Shown piece after piece: positions 19,701-27,105 of a stretch of 64,000 nt of DNA; the stretch's first letter is position 1; every line of letters starts with the position of its first letter. Origin of the DNA: Peribacillus loiseleuriae (GTDB lineage Bacteria; Bacillota; Bacilli; Bacillales; DSM-1321); contig NZ_LFZW01000001.1 of NCBI RefSeq assembly GCF_001183985.1, positions 2,305,357-2,369,356 on the forward strand. Reading direction: 5' to 3'. The notes under the pieces were generated by a model. It was not told the DNA's origin. It did not search any database and worked only from the letters and a program-made list of their open reading frames with translations. Made by a program: the position numbers and the translations under genes.

Positions 19701-19927
19701 CAGTGAGAATGACCGATGGTATCGTTACATCCTTTGTTGTTATGAATAAAGTAACCAATCGGGTTGATTATCAGTTCCCAGAAAGCGTCACTTCATCGGG
19801 CTACAGAACGTTTACGTGGAACACCTGGGATGTGCCTCAAGTCGTATCACGCAACAAGACGAGTTATGACAAGATTAAAGAAGCTTTTGAGCATGACAAT
19901 ATGGATAATAACGAGGGAGCACAATGA
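16787..19927 (+). CDS. Large membrane-anchored glycosidase-like protein with extra N-terminal domain
   Basis: 1046 aa from the ATG at 16787, which has AGAGG ten bases upstream; the frame opens at 16754 inside the previous gene. One N-terminal membrane segment (WVLLFLFIVLVIPFGWWYL). Residues ~40-390 are an alpha/beta region I do not recognise; it has PDVIFLSDMYGTG and DEIGLISTYYAKGTAVIGEY, a layout reminiscent of membrane-associated amidotransferase-like folds. From ~410 on it repeats the architecture of the preceding protein: YINGVNIGSTVPG, ANTIRVYTRMPSVFYRAL, LGYLVDPELS (the glutamate position is kept but the context is changed), YPVLISEFGLS, then the beta-sandwich region ending in LNVRIPWARLNFTDPS. 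Tandem duplication followed by divergence is likely. The stop overlaps the next start (ATGA). Confidence 0.7.
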   Translation: MIKKRVNFRYWVLLFLFIVLVIPFGWWYLTPSKDLDIVVLNKTFPVEKNASGEMIKLDYSKQRGLYWLMGYLGIKNPETNKSYNVSKDYYGNFLVGGEFVNKPLQKLTNVPDVIFLSDMYGTGKSKINGEEPEGVSGLTKDEIGLISTYYAKGTAVIGEYNIAGDPTKKTVSKELEEIFGVNFTGVAGKFFSDLSSSADVPNWIRDIYEQQYGKKWKLKGGGIVIAGNNRIVVLQRDIGFTGKSIQIAMTEDNVNHYGTETVDYYNWFEIVKPSEEATVLAWFNLNLTEEGKNQLMPFGLDDQFPAIIANQSTYQHSYYLAGDFTDYRGPDKIKQFFGAATLYKYFSVNSEGDLSYFYWHFYVPFMSKLLKEIEPLDQDIFKAVNEVADDGSRLVSKIVDKQFAVYQNGVWKPLYINGVNIGSTVPGDADGTLPNDPAFYTDWFEQIANMNANTIRVYTRMPSVFYRALDTYNYNHPDQLLYLLQNISVDHEPVSGNYLDEAYQSAFEQEVENTVNAIHGNADIKKADGKGSDLYANDVSSYLLGYLVDPELSMDNVALTDAGNSTYQFNGEYVSATVEATPTEAWLASIINKTYQYEQTNYSMQHPSSIVSIPELETLYKEKYNPIGQLNNISLDITNHMVITNKVTSGFFGAYDIFPDQPGLMNGETNEAHPSFTGYKEYLNNLVTSQRKYPVLISEFGLSTSGSTTENQQGEGLVSLIKIIRDSGAMGGLVYEWADEWGQSSEFTSSLMIPYKHGILWHNTVDPAQNYGIVALDSPIPTDYTMNLRGSDLLSMLSFTTDESYFYIKAVMNDLPDFNKQKIMIYLDTIDRKNGEYMLAPDVNENWSGVEFNINIKSQDKADLLVIPNYNASRGSYYTSISATGVFERMTRQLTPEYVTKSGVKIAATIEDGSTLIPGRFKNSDSHFYFDGNTLNVRIPWARLNFTDPSRLLVLNDEKNKDLLVNKKDTLSVRMTDGIVTSFVVMNKVTNRVDYQFPESVTSSGYRTFTWNTWDVPQVVSRNKTSYDKIKEAFEHDNMDNNEGAQ

Positions 19928-20985
19928 CCAATCAAGCGTATACCTTACTTTGGATTTCCGGCGGTCTAATTTTGATCTTCTTTATAGCCATTTTGGTTAC
20001 TTGGTCATATGGCCATTTCAGCATGTTAATTTTCCGAAAAATAAACAGGAAGTTGGAAGGTATGCTCTCCTCCTTCTTCCATGCAGAAATAGAGGAGGAG
20101 AAGCAACAAGTCATTCGAAAGCTAAATCAATATATGAAGCACAGTAGTTTAAGAAAGGATCTTTTGATTAATTGCATCATTCAAAAGGGTGAAGCCTTTA
20201 TTGAAGATCATCATAAGCAATTAATGAATCTGTACGAAGCCACGGGAATTAAGACATTCTTAATCAAGCGGCTTTCGTCAAAAAGAGATTACATCAGAGC
20301 TTTAGCTTGTCGACAGCTGGGGGATTTAAGGCTATATTCTACGGAATCCTATATTTGCAATCTGATCAGCAGCAAAAATAATAATGTTACCTATAATGTT
20401 TTACTTGCTCTAGCAAAACTGGGGGATTTAAATAATCTAGCTCAGCTTCTAACTTCTAACTCTAACAATATTCATTTTTCCTTTAGAGCAGTTATTGAAG
20501 TTATAGCAGAGTTTAAGGGGCCAAAAGAGTCTAAAGAAGCTTTATTAAAAAAAACCATTGAATCTAGTGATGATTATATGAAAGGGGTTATAATTAAAGC
20601 CGCAGCTGATGGTCAATATGAAGGGTTGAGCGATTACTATGTAAAATATTTAAGCAGTAATAATATAAACTTAAAAATCGCATGCATTCGAGCGTTAAGT
20701 GAACTGAATAATTCCGACTATGAACAATTTGTGATTGACATGCTCGAATCTGAAGAGTGGGAAGTTAGAGCGGCGGCCGCTAAAGGCCTTGGGGCAGTTG
20801 GAACGAGTCATAGCTTCGAACCACTCGGAAAGATGACAAGTGATAAGGAATGGTGGGTAAGACATAATGCTGCCAATGCGCTTATCTCTATTCCAGGAGG
20901 CAATGGGTATGCACAGCATATTCTTAATGGCGAAGATCAATATGCTCGTGAAGCTATTATGGCTGTAATAGGAATGCCAGATTAA
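19924..20985 (+). CDS. HEAT-repeat protein with N-terminal membrane anchor
   Basis: 353 aa. A membrane segment at residues ~10-30 (ISGGLILIFFIAILVTW) precedes a cytoplasmic-looking alpha-helical region. From about residue 90 onward there are repeated helix pairs of HEAT type, for example IRALACRQLGDLRLYST, VTYNVLLALAKLGDL, LKIACIRALSELNNSDY, WEVRAAAAKGLGAVGTS and WWVRHNAANALISIPGG. It starts on the ATGA overlap with the preceding gene, so it is translationally coupled. HEAT proteins beside synthases usually serve as scaffolds. I infer that it bridges the GT2 synthase to partner proteins, or carries a regulatory input. There is no PilZ domain here, so it is not an evident c-di-GMP receptor. 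Confidence 0.8.
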   Translation: MTNQAYTLLWISGGLILIFFIAILVTWSYGHFSMLIFRKINRKLEGMLSSFFHAEIEEEKQQVIRKLNQYMKHSSLRKDLLINCIIQKGEAFIEDHHKQLMNLYEATGIKTFLIKRLSSKRDYIRALACRQLGDLRLYSTESYICNLISSKNNNVTYNVLLALAKLGDLNNLAQLLTSNSNNIHFSFRAVIEVIAEFKGPKESKEALLKKTIESSDDYMKGVIIKAAADGQYEGLSDYYVKYLSSNNINLKIACIRALSELNNSDYEQFVIDMLESEEWEVRAAAAKGLGAVGTSHSFEPLGKMTSDKEWWVRHNAANALISIPGGNGYAQHILNGEDQYAREAIMAVIGMPD

Positions 20986-21015
20986 TAGGAACTTCCAGGA
21001 AAGTTGGTTGGCATC

Positions 21016-22437
21016 ATGTATTTTTTTATGAACTTTATCCTTTATTTTAGCGGGTTTTGCATGATTTACACGATTGCGATTAATCTGTTTTACAATGGTC
21101 AGATGCTGCTTGCTGTCTCTGATCTATTCGGATATTTTAAGAGAATGAAATCCTCTGATTACCAGAGATATGTAGATTCTAAGAATATGATTCCAATCTC
21201 CATCATTGTACCTGCCTATAACGAAGAAAAAACCATCGTGGACAATATCAAGTCTTTGCTTGCGCTAAATTACTATGAATATGAAATTATTATTGTGAAC
21301 GACGGCTCTAAAGATTCAACGAGAGACAAAATTATCGAAGAGTTCGAATTAATCAAAGTAAATCAGCCAATCAAGGTCAGCATACAGACGAATGAAGTTT
21401 TAGGTGTTTATCGTAATCCTAAATATGAACGATTAATATTTATCGATAAATTAAATGGGGGCAAAGCAGATGCACTAAATGCCGGTATTAACCTATCAAC
21501 GTATCCTATATTTGCAAGCATAGATGCTGACTCCGCACTAGAGAATGATGCACTGATTAAGTTAACGATGATGTTTGTTGAACATCCTGAAACAATTGCA
21601 GTTGGTGGGATTGTAAGAGTATCGAATGATTCAGTCATTCAAGATGGCAAATTAGTCGAGATGAATATTCCCAAAAGTAAGGTTGCTTTGTTTCAAATTG
21701 TGGAATACTTGAGAGCGTTTCTAACTGGGCGTACAAGCTTAAGTAAACTGAACTCTATTCTTATTATTTCAGGGGCTTTTGGGGCTTTTAATAAAAGTGT
21801 AGTGATTGAGTGCGGCGGATATAAGGTAAATACGATCGGTGAAGATATGGATATTATTATGAAACTTCACAAAAAAATGAGGGATGAGAAGAGAAAGTAT
21901 AAGATTAAGTTCCTAGCAGATCCCATCTGTTGGACCCAGGTTCCTGAATCCCTCAAGGATCTGAGAGTACAGCGCAGAAGGTGGCAAATCGGATTGTTTG
22001 ACAGCCTGTTAAATTATAAATCGATGATTTTTAACCCGAAATATGGTACCGTTGGAATGATAGTTCTGCCTTATTACTGGTTGTTTGAGTTGGTCGGTCC
22101 GGTCGTTGAATTTTTGGGTTATGTGTTCATACCGCTAGCCTATTTGTTCGGATTACTAGAATTTAATAGTTTTCTTATTTATTTTATAATTGCATTTTTG
22201 CTGGGTACTACGTTATCGATGGGCAGTATTTTACTGGAGCAAATCTCTTTCCGTAAATACACAACATTCCGGAAAACGATGCGATTAGTATTATTTGCTT
22301 TTATTGAGAATTTAGGCTATCGGCAGCTTACTGTTCTTTTCCGAGTTGAAGGTATTTTCAAGATCAGGAGTGGGAGGCATTCCTGGGGAACGATTAAAAG
22401 AAAAGAATTTGCAGCAAGTGAAAATCATACTAACTAA
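21016..22437 (+). CDS. Processive family 2 glycosyltransferase (polysaccharide synthase)
   Basis: About 473 aa. An N-terminal membrane segment is followed by a GT-A domain: VPAYNEEKTIVDNIKSLL, IIVNDGSKDST, FIDKLNGGKADALNAGI, the DAD metal site (IDADSALENDAL), GAFGAFNK and GEDMD, then the QRRRW motif (about residue 320) that marks processive synthases of the cellulose, chitin and hyaluronan type. Three or so C-terminal membrane segments form the translocation part. The frame allows a TTG start at 21004, but AGGAAAG fits the ATG at 21016 at least as well. It is the last gene of the cluster, and a terminator follows at 22617. The product is probably a beta-linked homopolymer or simple heteropolymer; the sugar cannot be told. 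Confidence 0.88.
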   Translation: MYFFMNFILYFSGFCMIYTIAINLFYNGQMLLAVSDLFGYFKRMKSSDYQRYVDSKNMIPISIIVPAYNEEKTIVDNIKSLLALNYYEYEIIIVNDGSKDSTRDKIIEEFELIKVNQPIKVSIQTNEVLGVYRNPKYERLIFIDKLNGGKADALNAGINLSTYPIFASIDADSALENDALIKLTMMFVEHPETIAVGGIVRVSNDSVIQDGKLVEMNIPKSKVALFQIVEYLRAFLTGRTSLSKLNSILIISGAFGAFNKSVVIECGGYKVNTIGEDMDIIMKLHKKMRDEKRKYKIKFLADPICWTQVPESLKDLRVQRRRWQIGLFDSLLNYKSMIFNPKYGTVGMIVLPYYWLFELVGPVVEFLGYVFIPLAYLFGLLEFNSFLIYFIIAFLLGTTLSMGSILLEQISFRKYTTFRKTMRLVLFAFIENLGYRQLTVLFRVEGIFKIRSGRHSWGTIKRKEFAASENHTN

Positions 22438-22616
22438 CGTCAACTAGTGGATCTGTATTTTACAAATCTGAATGGCATACCTGACCAATTGCTCGCTTGG
22501 GGCAGTGTACTAAAAACATGGCTTAATCATCATATAAATCAAGATTAAAGATTGCGAACAATTAATCTAAACAAAATAAACATATACTTGAATATGGCAC
22601 ATCATTTTTAAACATT

Positions 22617-22650
22617 GACCCTTCTACGATCCATGCAGAGGGTCTTTTTG
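22617..22650 (+). terminator. Terminator of the glycan cluster
   Basis: GACCCT and AGGGTC form a stem with loop TCTACGATCCATGCAG, followed by TTTTTG. The 22440-22600 segment before it holds no recognised gene, although a short open stretch ending in LLAWGSVLKTWLNHH hints at a lost C-terminus. Confidence 0.65.
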
Positions 22651-22808
22651 TTGTCCGGCTAAAACGAGTGATTATTAGGTAGAGTAGGTGGTGTTAACAA
22701 AAAAATAAAGTTGTGTACCAAGAAAATCGAAATTCAAAAATAAAGATACGTACTTCATTATAATAAACAAGCTCTAGTTGATACGATAATCACATTCCTC
22801 TGTATATC

Positions 22809-22920
22809 TTATTGCTTTAAATCAGGTCTTATCCTTCTTAATTTTGTTATTGGAAAGCTTGGATAATTATCTTGTAGTTCTAACCATTGTTTTAGTCTAT
22901 CTTGATAGATTGTCAAATCA
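22809..22920 (-). pseudogene. TnsD/TniQ-type C-terminal scrap, frameshifted
   Basis: Read on the minus strand this gives IYQDRLKQWLELQDNYPSFP followed by ITKLRRIRPDLKQ and a stop. The WL-x(n)-P-x(n)-LR-x-x-P pattern is that of TnsD C-terminal regions of Tn7-like elements. It is out of frame with the part at 22918-23150. Confidence 0.45.
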
Positions 22921-23340
22921 TAAGGGGAATGTTTTTTTGATTATAATTTGCTTTATCGACTTCTGCAATTGTTCACCTCTCCACGAAAAAGAGACTCCCA
23001 TCAGATTAGCTTGCCTTTTTACTGTATTTGGGTCACATTGTAATTGTCTAGCAATTCCTCTCAAGGTACCTCCATTATGTATTAATAGTAATAACTTATG
23101 TCTCCAAATATCACCAAATTCATTTATCCTTCCAATCTTAAAACGGTCTTCTTCACTAATATCAGGATCTTGTTGGCATTTAATAATCTTAGTCACGATT
23201 GATTGATCATCCAACTCCTTATCTGTTGGGGTATCTTGGCGTTTTAGCCATTTGTAATAACCACTTTTTGAAACACCGGCTATCTTACATAACGTGATGA
23301 TAGTAAATTGATCCGTAAGCTCATGAATTATTTTGTATTT
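22918..23340 (-). pseudogene. Chimeric remnant: IS3 OrfB N-terminus fused in frame to a TnsD-like segment
   Basis: Reading from 23340 downwards, the first ~55 residues are an IS150-type OrfB start (ELTDQFTIITLCKIAGVSKS, then GYYKWLKRQDTPTDKE and VTKIIKCQQ). The frame then continues without a stop into RFKIGRINEFGDIWRHKLLL and TLRGIARQLQCDPNTVKRQA, which resembles the DNA-binding part of TnsD proteins of Tn7-like transposons. The DDE domain of OrfB is missing. The change of homology lies near 23150. This is either an insertion and deletion scar or a real recombination product; either way it is inactive. Confidence 0.55.
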
Positions 23341-23669
23341 TAACGATTTTTCTTTTCCTGTATCATCCCCCTTTTCGCAGCTAAGAGCTTTTTTAAAAAG
23401 GCATTCTCTGCTTCTAATCGAGTCATTTTTTCTGTATCACTTTCATCGTCTTTGTTAGCTCTACCTTTAAGTGGGTTACGAGATGTTCCTCTCTTTTCCT
23501 CTACCCCTTGAATTCCTTCTCTTTTATAGTGAGCTATCCATCTTTGGACAGTTGTAAATCCAATCCCTAACTCTTTGGAAATGGATCTAATCCCCATATC
23601 TTCGTTTTCGTATAAATGAATCGCTTTTAGCTTAATCTCTTTTGTATAGGTTGTTCTAATTTCCCCCAT
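23340..23669 (-). CDS. IS3-family transposase OrfA (orphan)
   Basis: 109 aa. The N-terminal helix-turn-helix (YTKEIKLKAIHLYENEDMGI, then SISKELGIGFTTVQRWIAHY) is followed by a leucine-zipper-like helix (TEKMTRLEAENAFLKKLLAA). It resembles IS150-group OrfA. The end overlaps the OrfB remnant in the frame relation expected for programmed -1 frameshifting, with an A-rich stretch at the junction. OrfB is broken, so the element is dead, although OrfA itself looks intact. Confidence 0.75.
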   Translation of the reverse strand: MGEIRTTYTKEIKLKAIHLYENEDMGIRSISKELGIGFTTVQRWIAHYKREGIQGVEEKRGTSRNPLKGRANKDDESDTEKMTRLEAENAFLKKLLAAKRGMIQEKKNR

Positions 23670-24046
23670 GAAAAAATCCCCTCCATAGAAGACAATATAA
23701 TCCTTTCTTTTTACTGTCCACTATAAGGGAATAATAACAAACTGAAGATCCTTTTTCATTGCCCATAATTGATAATATGTGAAATCAGAAATATACTTTT
23801 CTTATTCCAGAATATCAGTTGATAGAAAATATAAGGATTAGTGGTTGAATATAAAGAAGAACTCGGCATAGAAAAGCTCCCATTATGGTCTTTGATAGAA
23901 AAGGGATGGTATTTAAAACAGCCTCCATAAAGCAATTGGAATTATGGTCAGAAGAAAAACATTAGAATCTGTTTAAATTAATTCAATCCTTATTGAGTTA
24001 ATGGGGTTCCTTTCTGCAATGAGGTATTTAAAGCGATCTTCAGCAA

Positions 24047-24069
24047 TCGGGCGCGATTGTGTAATAACA
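24047..24069. repeat. Short dispersed repeat, second copy (TCGGGCGCGATTGTG)
   Basis: Same 15-base core as at 1284, here followed by TAATAACAC. The wider gap 23700-24660 has no intact gene. A stretch near 23850-23960 shows a frameshifted coding trace (IMVFDRKGMVFKTASIKQLE) that I do not recognise. Confidence 0.4.
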
Positions 24070-24140
24070 CTTAGATTTAAAAGACTTTATTGTTATGTGA
24101 TTAAATGCAGTGAATATTTTACATTTGAAAATAACCAACT

Positions 24141-24200
24141 TTATTTTAACCCCGTCCTAAAATCAGAACGGGGTTATGCGTGTTTGTGGTTTTAGAATTA
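24141..24200. repeat. Dispersed intergenic repeat, family B, copy 1
   Basis: The core is AACCCCGTCCTAAAATCAG then AACGGGGTTATGC, a small hairpin, followed by a T-rich tail and TTTTAGAATTAAAT. Related copies are at 38141-38200 and 53553-53614. All are intergenic and next to decayed sequence. Confidence 0.55.
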
Positions 24201-24665
24201 AATAATTTTATTGTTCCTTTACAAAAGGGACTAGCATTTGTATAACATTTACACTCACAACCTGAATTTAATGCGAAAAAAGTATTGCTATATAATGAAT
24301 TTATTAATCGATTGTTGATGAATGTTATAGATTAACAAAAAGTACCGTTATTTACAATTATCAAAAATTAAAATCGGTTAATATGAGATTTAAATCGATG
24401 GCATCCAAAATAATACACTGATAATGGTACTTTATTAAATTCACGGGTGCATTAGACGAGAGTAATTTAGGATATAAATCGAAAAAGTTTGGAGGTGTCT
24501 AATGTTATCGAGAGAACAATAATAACAAATTTTAACAAGGTTCGAACATGAAGATTTGTGAATTTCAGAATACAATAAAAAGCAATATGCGTCTATATGG
24601 ACCATCTATCGTAACATAAAACCATTAAATAGAATTTGTTGGACTAATATAAAAGGAGAAGAGAT

Positions 24666-26066
24666 ATGGAAGCATTAAAACTGAATGAAGTACCTGAAAA
24701 ACATAAAGAAAAGGAAAGTAAAAGTACCAAGACTTCTATTTATCGAATCGTTTGGAGATGGCACTTTTATGCAGGACTTATATTTTCCCCATTTTTAATC
24801 ATTTTGGCTTTTAGTGGTGCTGTATATTTATTCAAGCCACAAATAGAATCCTTTCTATATCAGGACCTCTACTATGTGAAGGAGAGTCATTCTTCTACGA
24901 TATCTCCTTCAGAACAGATAAGTCGAGTAACAGAAAAGTATCCTGAAGGGATAGTGAATTCGTATAAAACGTATGATGACCCATTACGGACATCAGAAAT
25001 AAGTATTTCTAATGATGGACAATCACTTTCGGTGTTTGTAAATCCATATACAGGTTCAATAAATGGATCACTAAATTCAGAAAAGAAATTTACCGAGATA
25101 TTTAAAAAGCTGCATAGCGAATTAATAATCGGCGGGACATTCGCCAACCGCTTGGTGGAACTTGCTGCATGTTGGTGTGTGATCTTGCTGATAACGGGTT
25201 TATATATATGGTGGCCTCGTAATAAGGCATCTATTTGGGGGACTATTCTACCTAGATTCAACAAGAAAGGCCGGATATTCTGGAGAGATATGCACGCTGT
25301 TCCTGCCTTTTGGTTATCGATATTTGTTTTGGTTTTAATAGCGACAGGGCTTCCATGGTCAGGAGTAATGGGTGAACAAATAAACCGTTTCGCTACCGCT
25401 ACTAATACGGGAACTCCTCCTTTTGCTTATAGTTGGGATGCAAAACCAGAGTCTATCATTAGAACGAGAGATGTTGCACAAGATGGACCATGGGCAACTG
25501 AAAATTTAGTAGTGCCTTCATCTAAAACAAGTAGTTATTCGACTATCTCGCTAGAAGATGTTTCTTATGTAGCTGGAAATAACAAGGTGGCAAAGCCTTA
25601 TACCATATCTATGCCACAGTCTGAAAAAGGCGTCTATACGATTACAACTTCCCATACAAAGCCAGGAGATAATGCTACATTAAACATTGATCAATACAGT
25701 GGAGCTGTATTAACAGATGTTCGCTTTAATGATTATGGAATTACCGCAAAGGCAATAACAGTCGGCATTGCATTACATGAAGGAAGATTATTTGGACTAG
25801 CCAATCAAATCATCGGTCTCATTGTCTGTATGGGATTGATCGGGGTGGTCATTAGTTCATATATCATGTGGAAAAAACGTAAACCTTCTGGTAAATTAGG
25901 TGCTCCTTCTAAAGCTCATGATAAGAAACTAACTAGAACTGTATTTTTTATCATGCTTGCATTAGGAATAGTCATGCCGTTAGTTGGGATTTCTATCATT
26001 TTGGTGTTTTTATTAGATCGTTTTGTTATACCTAGATTTAAGCCGTTAAGAGGATGGGTGAATTAA
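24666..26066 (+). CDS. PepSY-associated transmembrane protein
   Basis: 466 aa. After a short charged N-terminus there is a membrane segment at ~30-50 (FYAGLIFSPFLIILAFSGAV). A PepSY-type extracytoplasmic region (residues 60-150, with TEKYPEGIVNSYKTYDDP and FVNPYTGSINGS) follows, then membrane segments around 165-185, 215-235, 375-400 and 425-455. Conserved histidines near the membrane (LHSELIIGG, RDMHAVPAFW, LHEGRLFGLANQ) are typical of this family, which is often linked to iron or copper uptake and respiratory metal enzymes. The ribosome site is AAAGGAGAAGAG. Together with the FixH-like gene and the nos genes behind, it suggests a metal-handling role for a respiratory enzyme; this is inference. 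Confidence 0.85.
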   Translation: MEALKLNEVPEKHKEKESKSTKTSIYRIVWRWHFYAGLIFSPFLIILAFSGAVYLFKPQIESFLYQDLYYVKESHSSTISPSEQISRVTEKYPEGIVNSYKTYDDPLRTSEISISNDGQSLSVFVNPYTGSINGSLNSEKKFTEIFKKLHSELIIGGTFANRLVELAACWCVILLITGLYIWWPRNKASIWGTILPRFNKKGRIFWRDMHAVPAFWLSIFVLVLIATGLPWSGVMGEQINRFATATNTGTPPFAYSWDAKPESIIRTRDVAQDGPWATENLVVPSSKTSSYSTISLEDVSYVAGNNKVAKPYTISMPQSEKGVYTITTSHTKPGDNATLNIDQYSGAVLTDVRFNDYGITAKAITVGIALHEGRLFGLANQIIGLIVCMGLIGVVISSYIMWKKRKPSGKLGAPSKAHDKKLTRTVFFIMLALGIVMPLVGISIILVFLLDRFVIPRFKPLRGWVN

Positions 26067-26080
26067 TACAAAACCAAAAC

Positions 26081-26215
26081 TATGAAGGATCGATCATGAA
26101 GCAGGCTACACTCGCCTCATCACAATGGTGGCGGTGCGGAGCCGTTTGTATATCTACTATGTAGATTGGCTATATGAGTAAGTCGCGAAGCCCGTCCCCA
26201 TGACCTTCATACAAG
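26081..26215 (+). repeat. Left arm of a large inverted repeat flanking fixH-like-nosD-nosL
   Basis: The inverted arm is at 28951-29117. Matching blocks, in order: ATGAAGGAT, ATCA, CTACACTC, CC and ATCA, AATGGTGGCGGTGCG, AGCCG, AGATTGGCTATAT, TAAGTCGCG, AGCCC, CCCCAT, CATACAA. The right arm carries an extra ~40 bp in the middle. GC-rich blocks stand out from the surroundings. Confidence 0.7.
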
Positions 26216-26235
26216 AAGAGAGGGGATCAAGTACC

Positions 26236-26700
26236 ATGAGAAAATGTTTTTTCATATTATTAGCATTTATACTTGTTTGTATCATGAGTGGATGTAAGAC
26301 AACTAGCAGTACGTCTCAAGAAAAAATGCAAGTGATTGAAGCTGACATCCTATTACCTGATGTTGTTTTGCTGAATCAAGAATATATATTCAAAGTTCAT
26401 GTAACGCAGGGATCAAGCAATGTAGATGATGCAAAAGATGTTCAATTTGAAATTTGGAATGCTACGAACACTCAAGATAGTGAAATGCTTCAAGCGGAGT
26501 TTACAGGTAATGGAACATATACTGTTTCTAAACGGTTTAGTAAAGATGGAGTCTATTATGTTCAAACTCATGTCACTGCTCGAGGACTTCATGTCATGCC
26601 TAAAAAACAATTGATGGTTGGGGACGTCTCAGAAGAGGAAATAAATGCTCTAAGAGAAGAGCCTATTAAGAAAAGCAATCATCAGGGGCATCATCATTGA
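26236..26700 (+). CDS. FixH/YtkA-like lipoprotein
   Basis: 154 aa from the ATG at 26236 (AGGGG upstream); the frame opens at 26200. The signal peptide and lipobox CIMSGCKTT indicate a lipoprotein. The mature part is a single immunoglobulin-like beta domain of the YtkA/FixH type (VVLLNQEYIFKVHVTQGSSN, FTGNGTYTVSKRF, GVYYVQTHVTARGLHVMPKK), followed by an acidic helix and a His-rich tail ending QGHHH. These proteins are linked to assembly of copper-containing respiratory enzymes. The His tail could bind copper. It lies between the PepSY protein and nosD. Confidence 0.75.
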   Translation: MRKCFFILLAFILVCIMSGCKTTSSTSQEKMQVIEADILLPDVVLLNQEYIFKVHVTQGSSNVDDAKDVQFEIWNATNTQDSEMLQAEFTGNGTYTVSKRFSKDGVYYVQTHVTARGLHVMPKKQLMVGDVSEEEINALREEPIKKSNHQGHHH

Positions 26701-26777
26701 ACGATGGACTTAGATAGAGAGATGTATGACAACACCGGTTTATTTTCCCCTCAAATTGTCGGTTATCCAGTTACATT

Positions 26778-26802
26778 GGCAGAGGAAATTTCTGCCTTTT
26801 TC
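26778..26802 (+). terminator. Terminator after the FixH-like gene
   Basis: GGCAGA and TCTGCC (loop GGAAATT) followed by TTTTTTC. It separates the FixH-like gene from nosD. The 400 bp from 26704 to 27105 carry no gene I can support; this is where nosZ might have been expected. Confidence 0.65.
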
Positions 26803-27009
26803 TTGCGGGAGATAAGATTCATCCTTGATATCAATAGAAAAGAAGTCTTTCAAATACTTTTTAGAAATGCCCTATGTGAACAAATCTCGACTATTTGTGT
26901 ATTTATGCGCGTTCATTTTGTTAAATACTTACCAAGTTCACCAATTTTTCACATGTTTTATTATGTATCTACTTGTTTTATCTTCTAAACTTAAATATTC
27001 TTAAAATAC

Positions 27010-27082
27010 ATGTTCAAAAAGGAGCCGAGAAGTACTGAGAGCGATCGTCTTAAACCTTTTGCGTGAGAATCGGACTTTTTGA
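27010..27082. repeat. Imperfect 73-bp inverted repeat (MITE-like or regulatory hairpin)
   Basis: GTTCAAAAAG at the left pairs with CTTTTTGAAC at the right, with further matching of CCGA and TCGG inside. It sits 24 bp upstream of nosD. It could be a miniature element or a long structured leader; no second copy is visible in the window. Confidence 0.5.
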
Positions 27083-27105
27083 ACAACCTCTAAAAGGGAA
27101 TCTAG

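Noticed and set aside
22844..23206. Plus-strand membrane-protein-like frame of 120 codons
   Set aside because: It is the antisense of the IS3/TnsD chimera, which has clear homology on the minus strand.
26704..26988. 94-codon open frame between the FixH-like gene and nosD
   Set aside because: It spans a terminator hairpin, has no ribosome site and its composition is not protein-like; likely chance.
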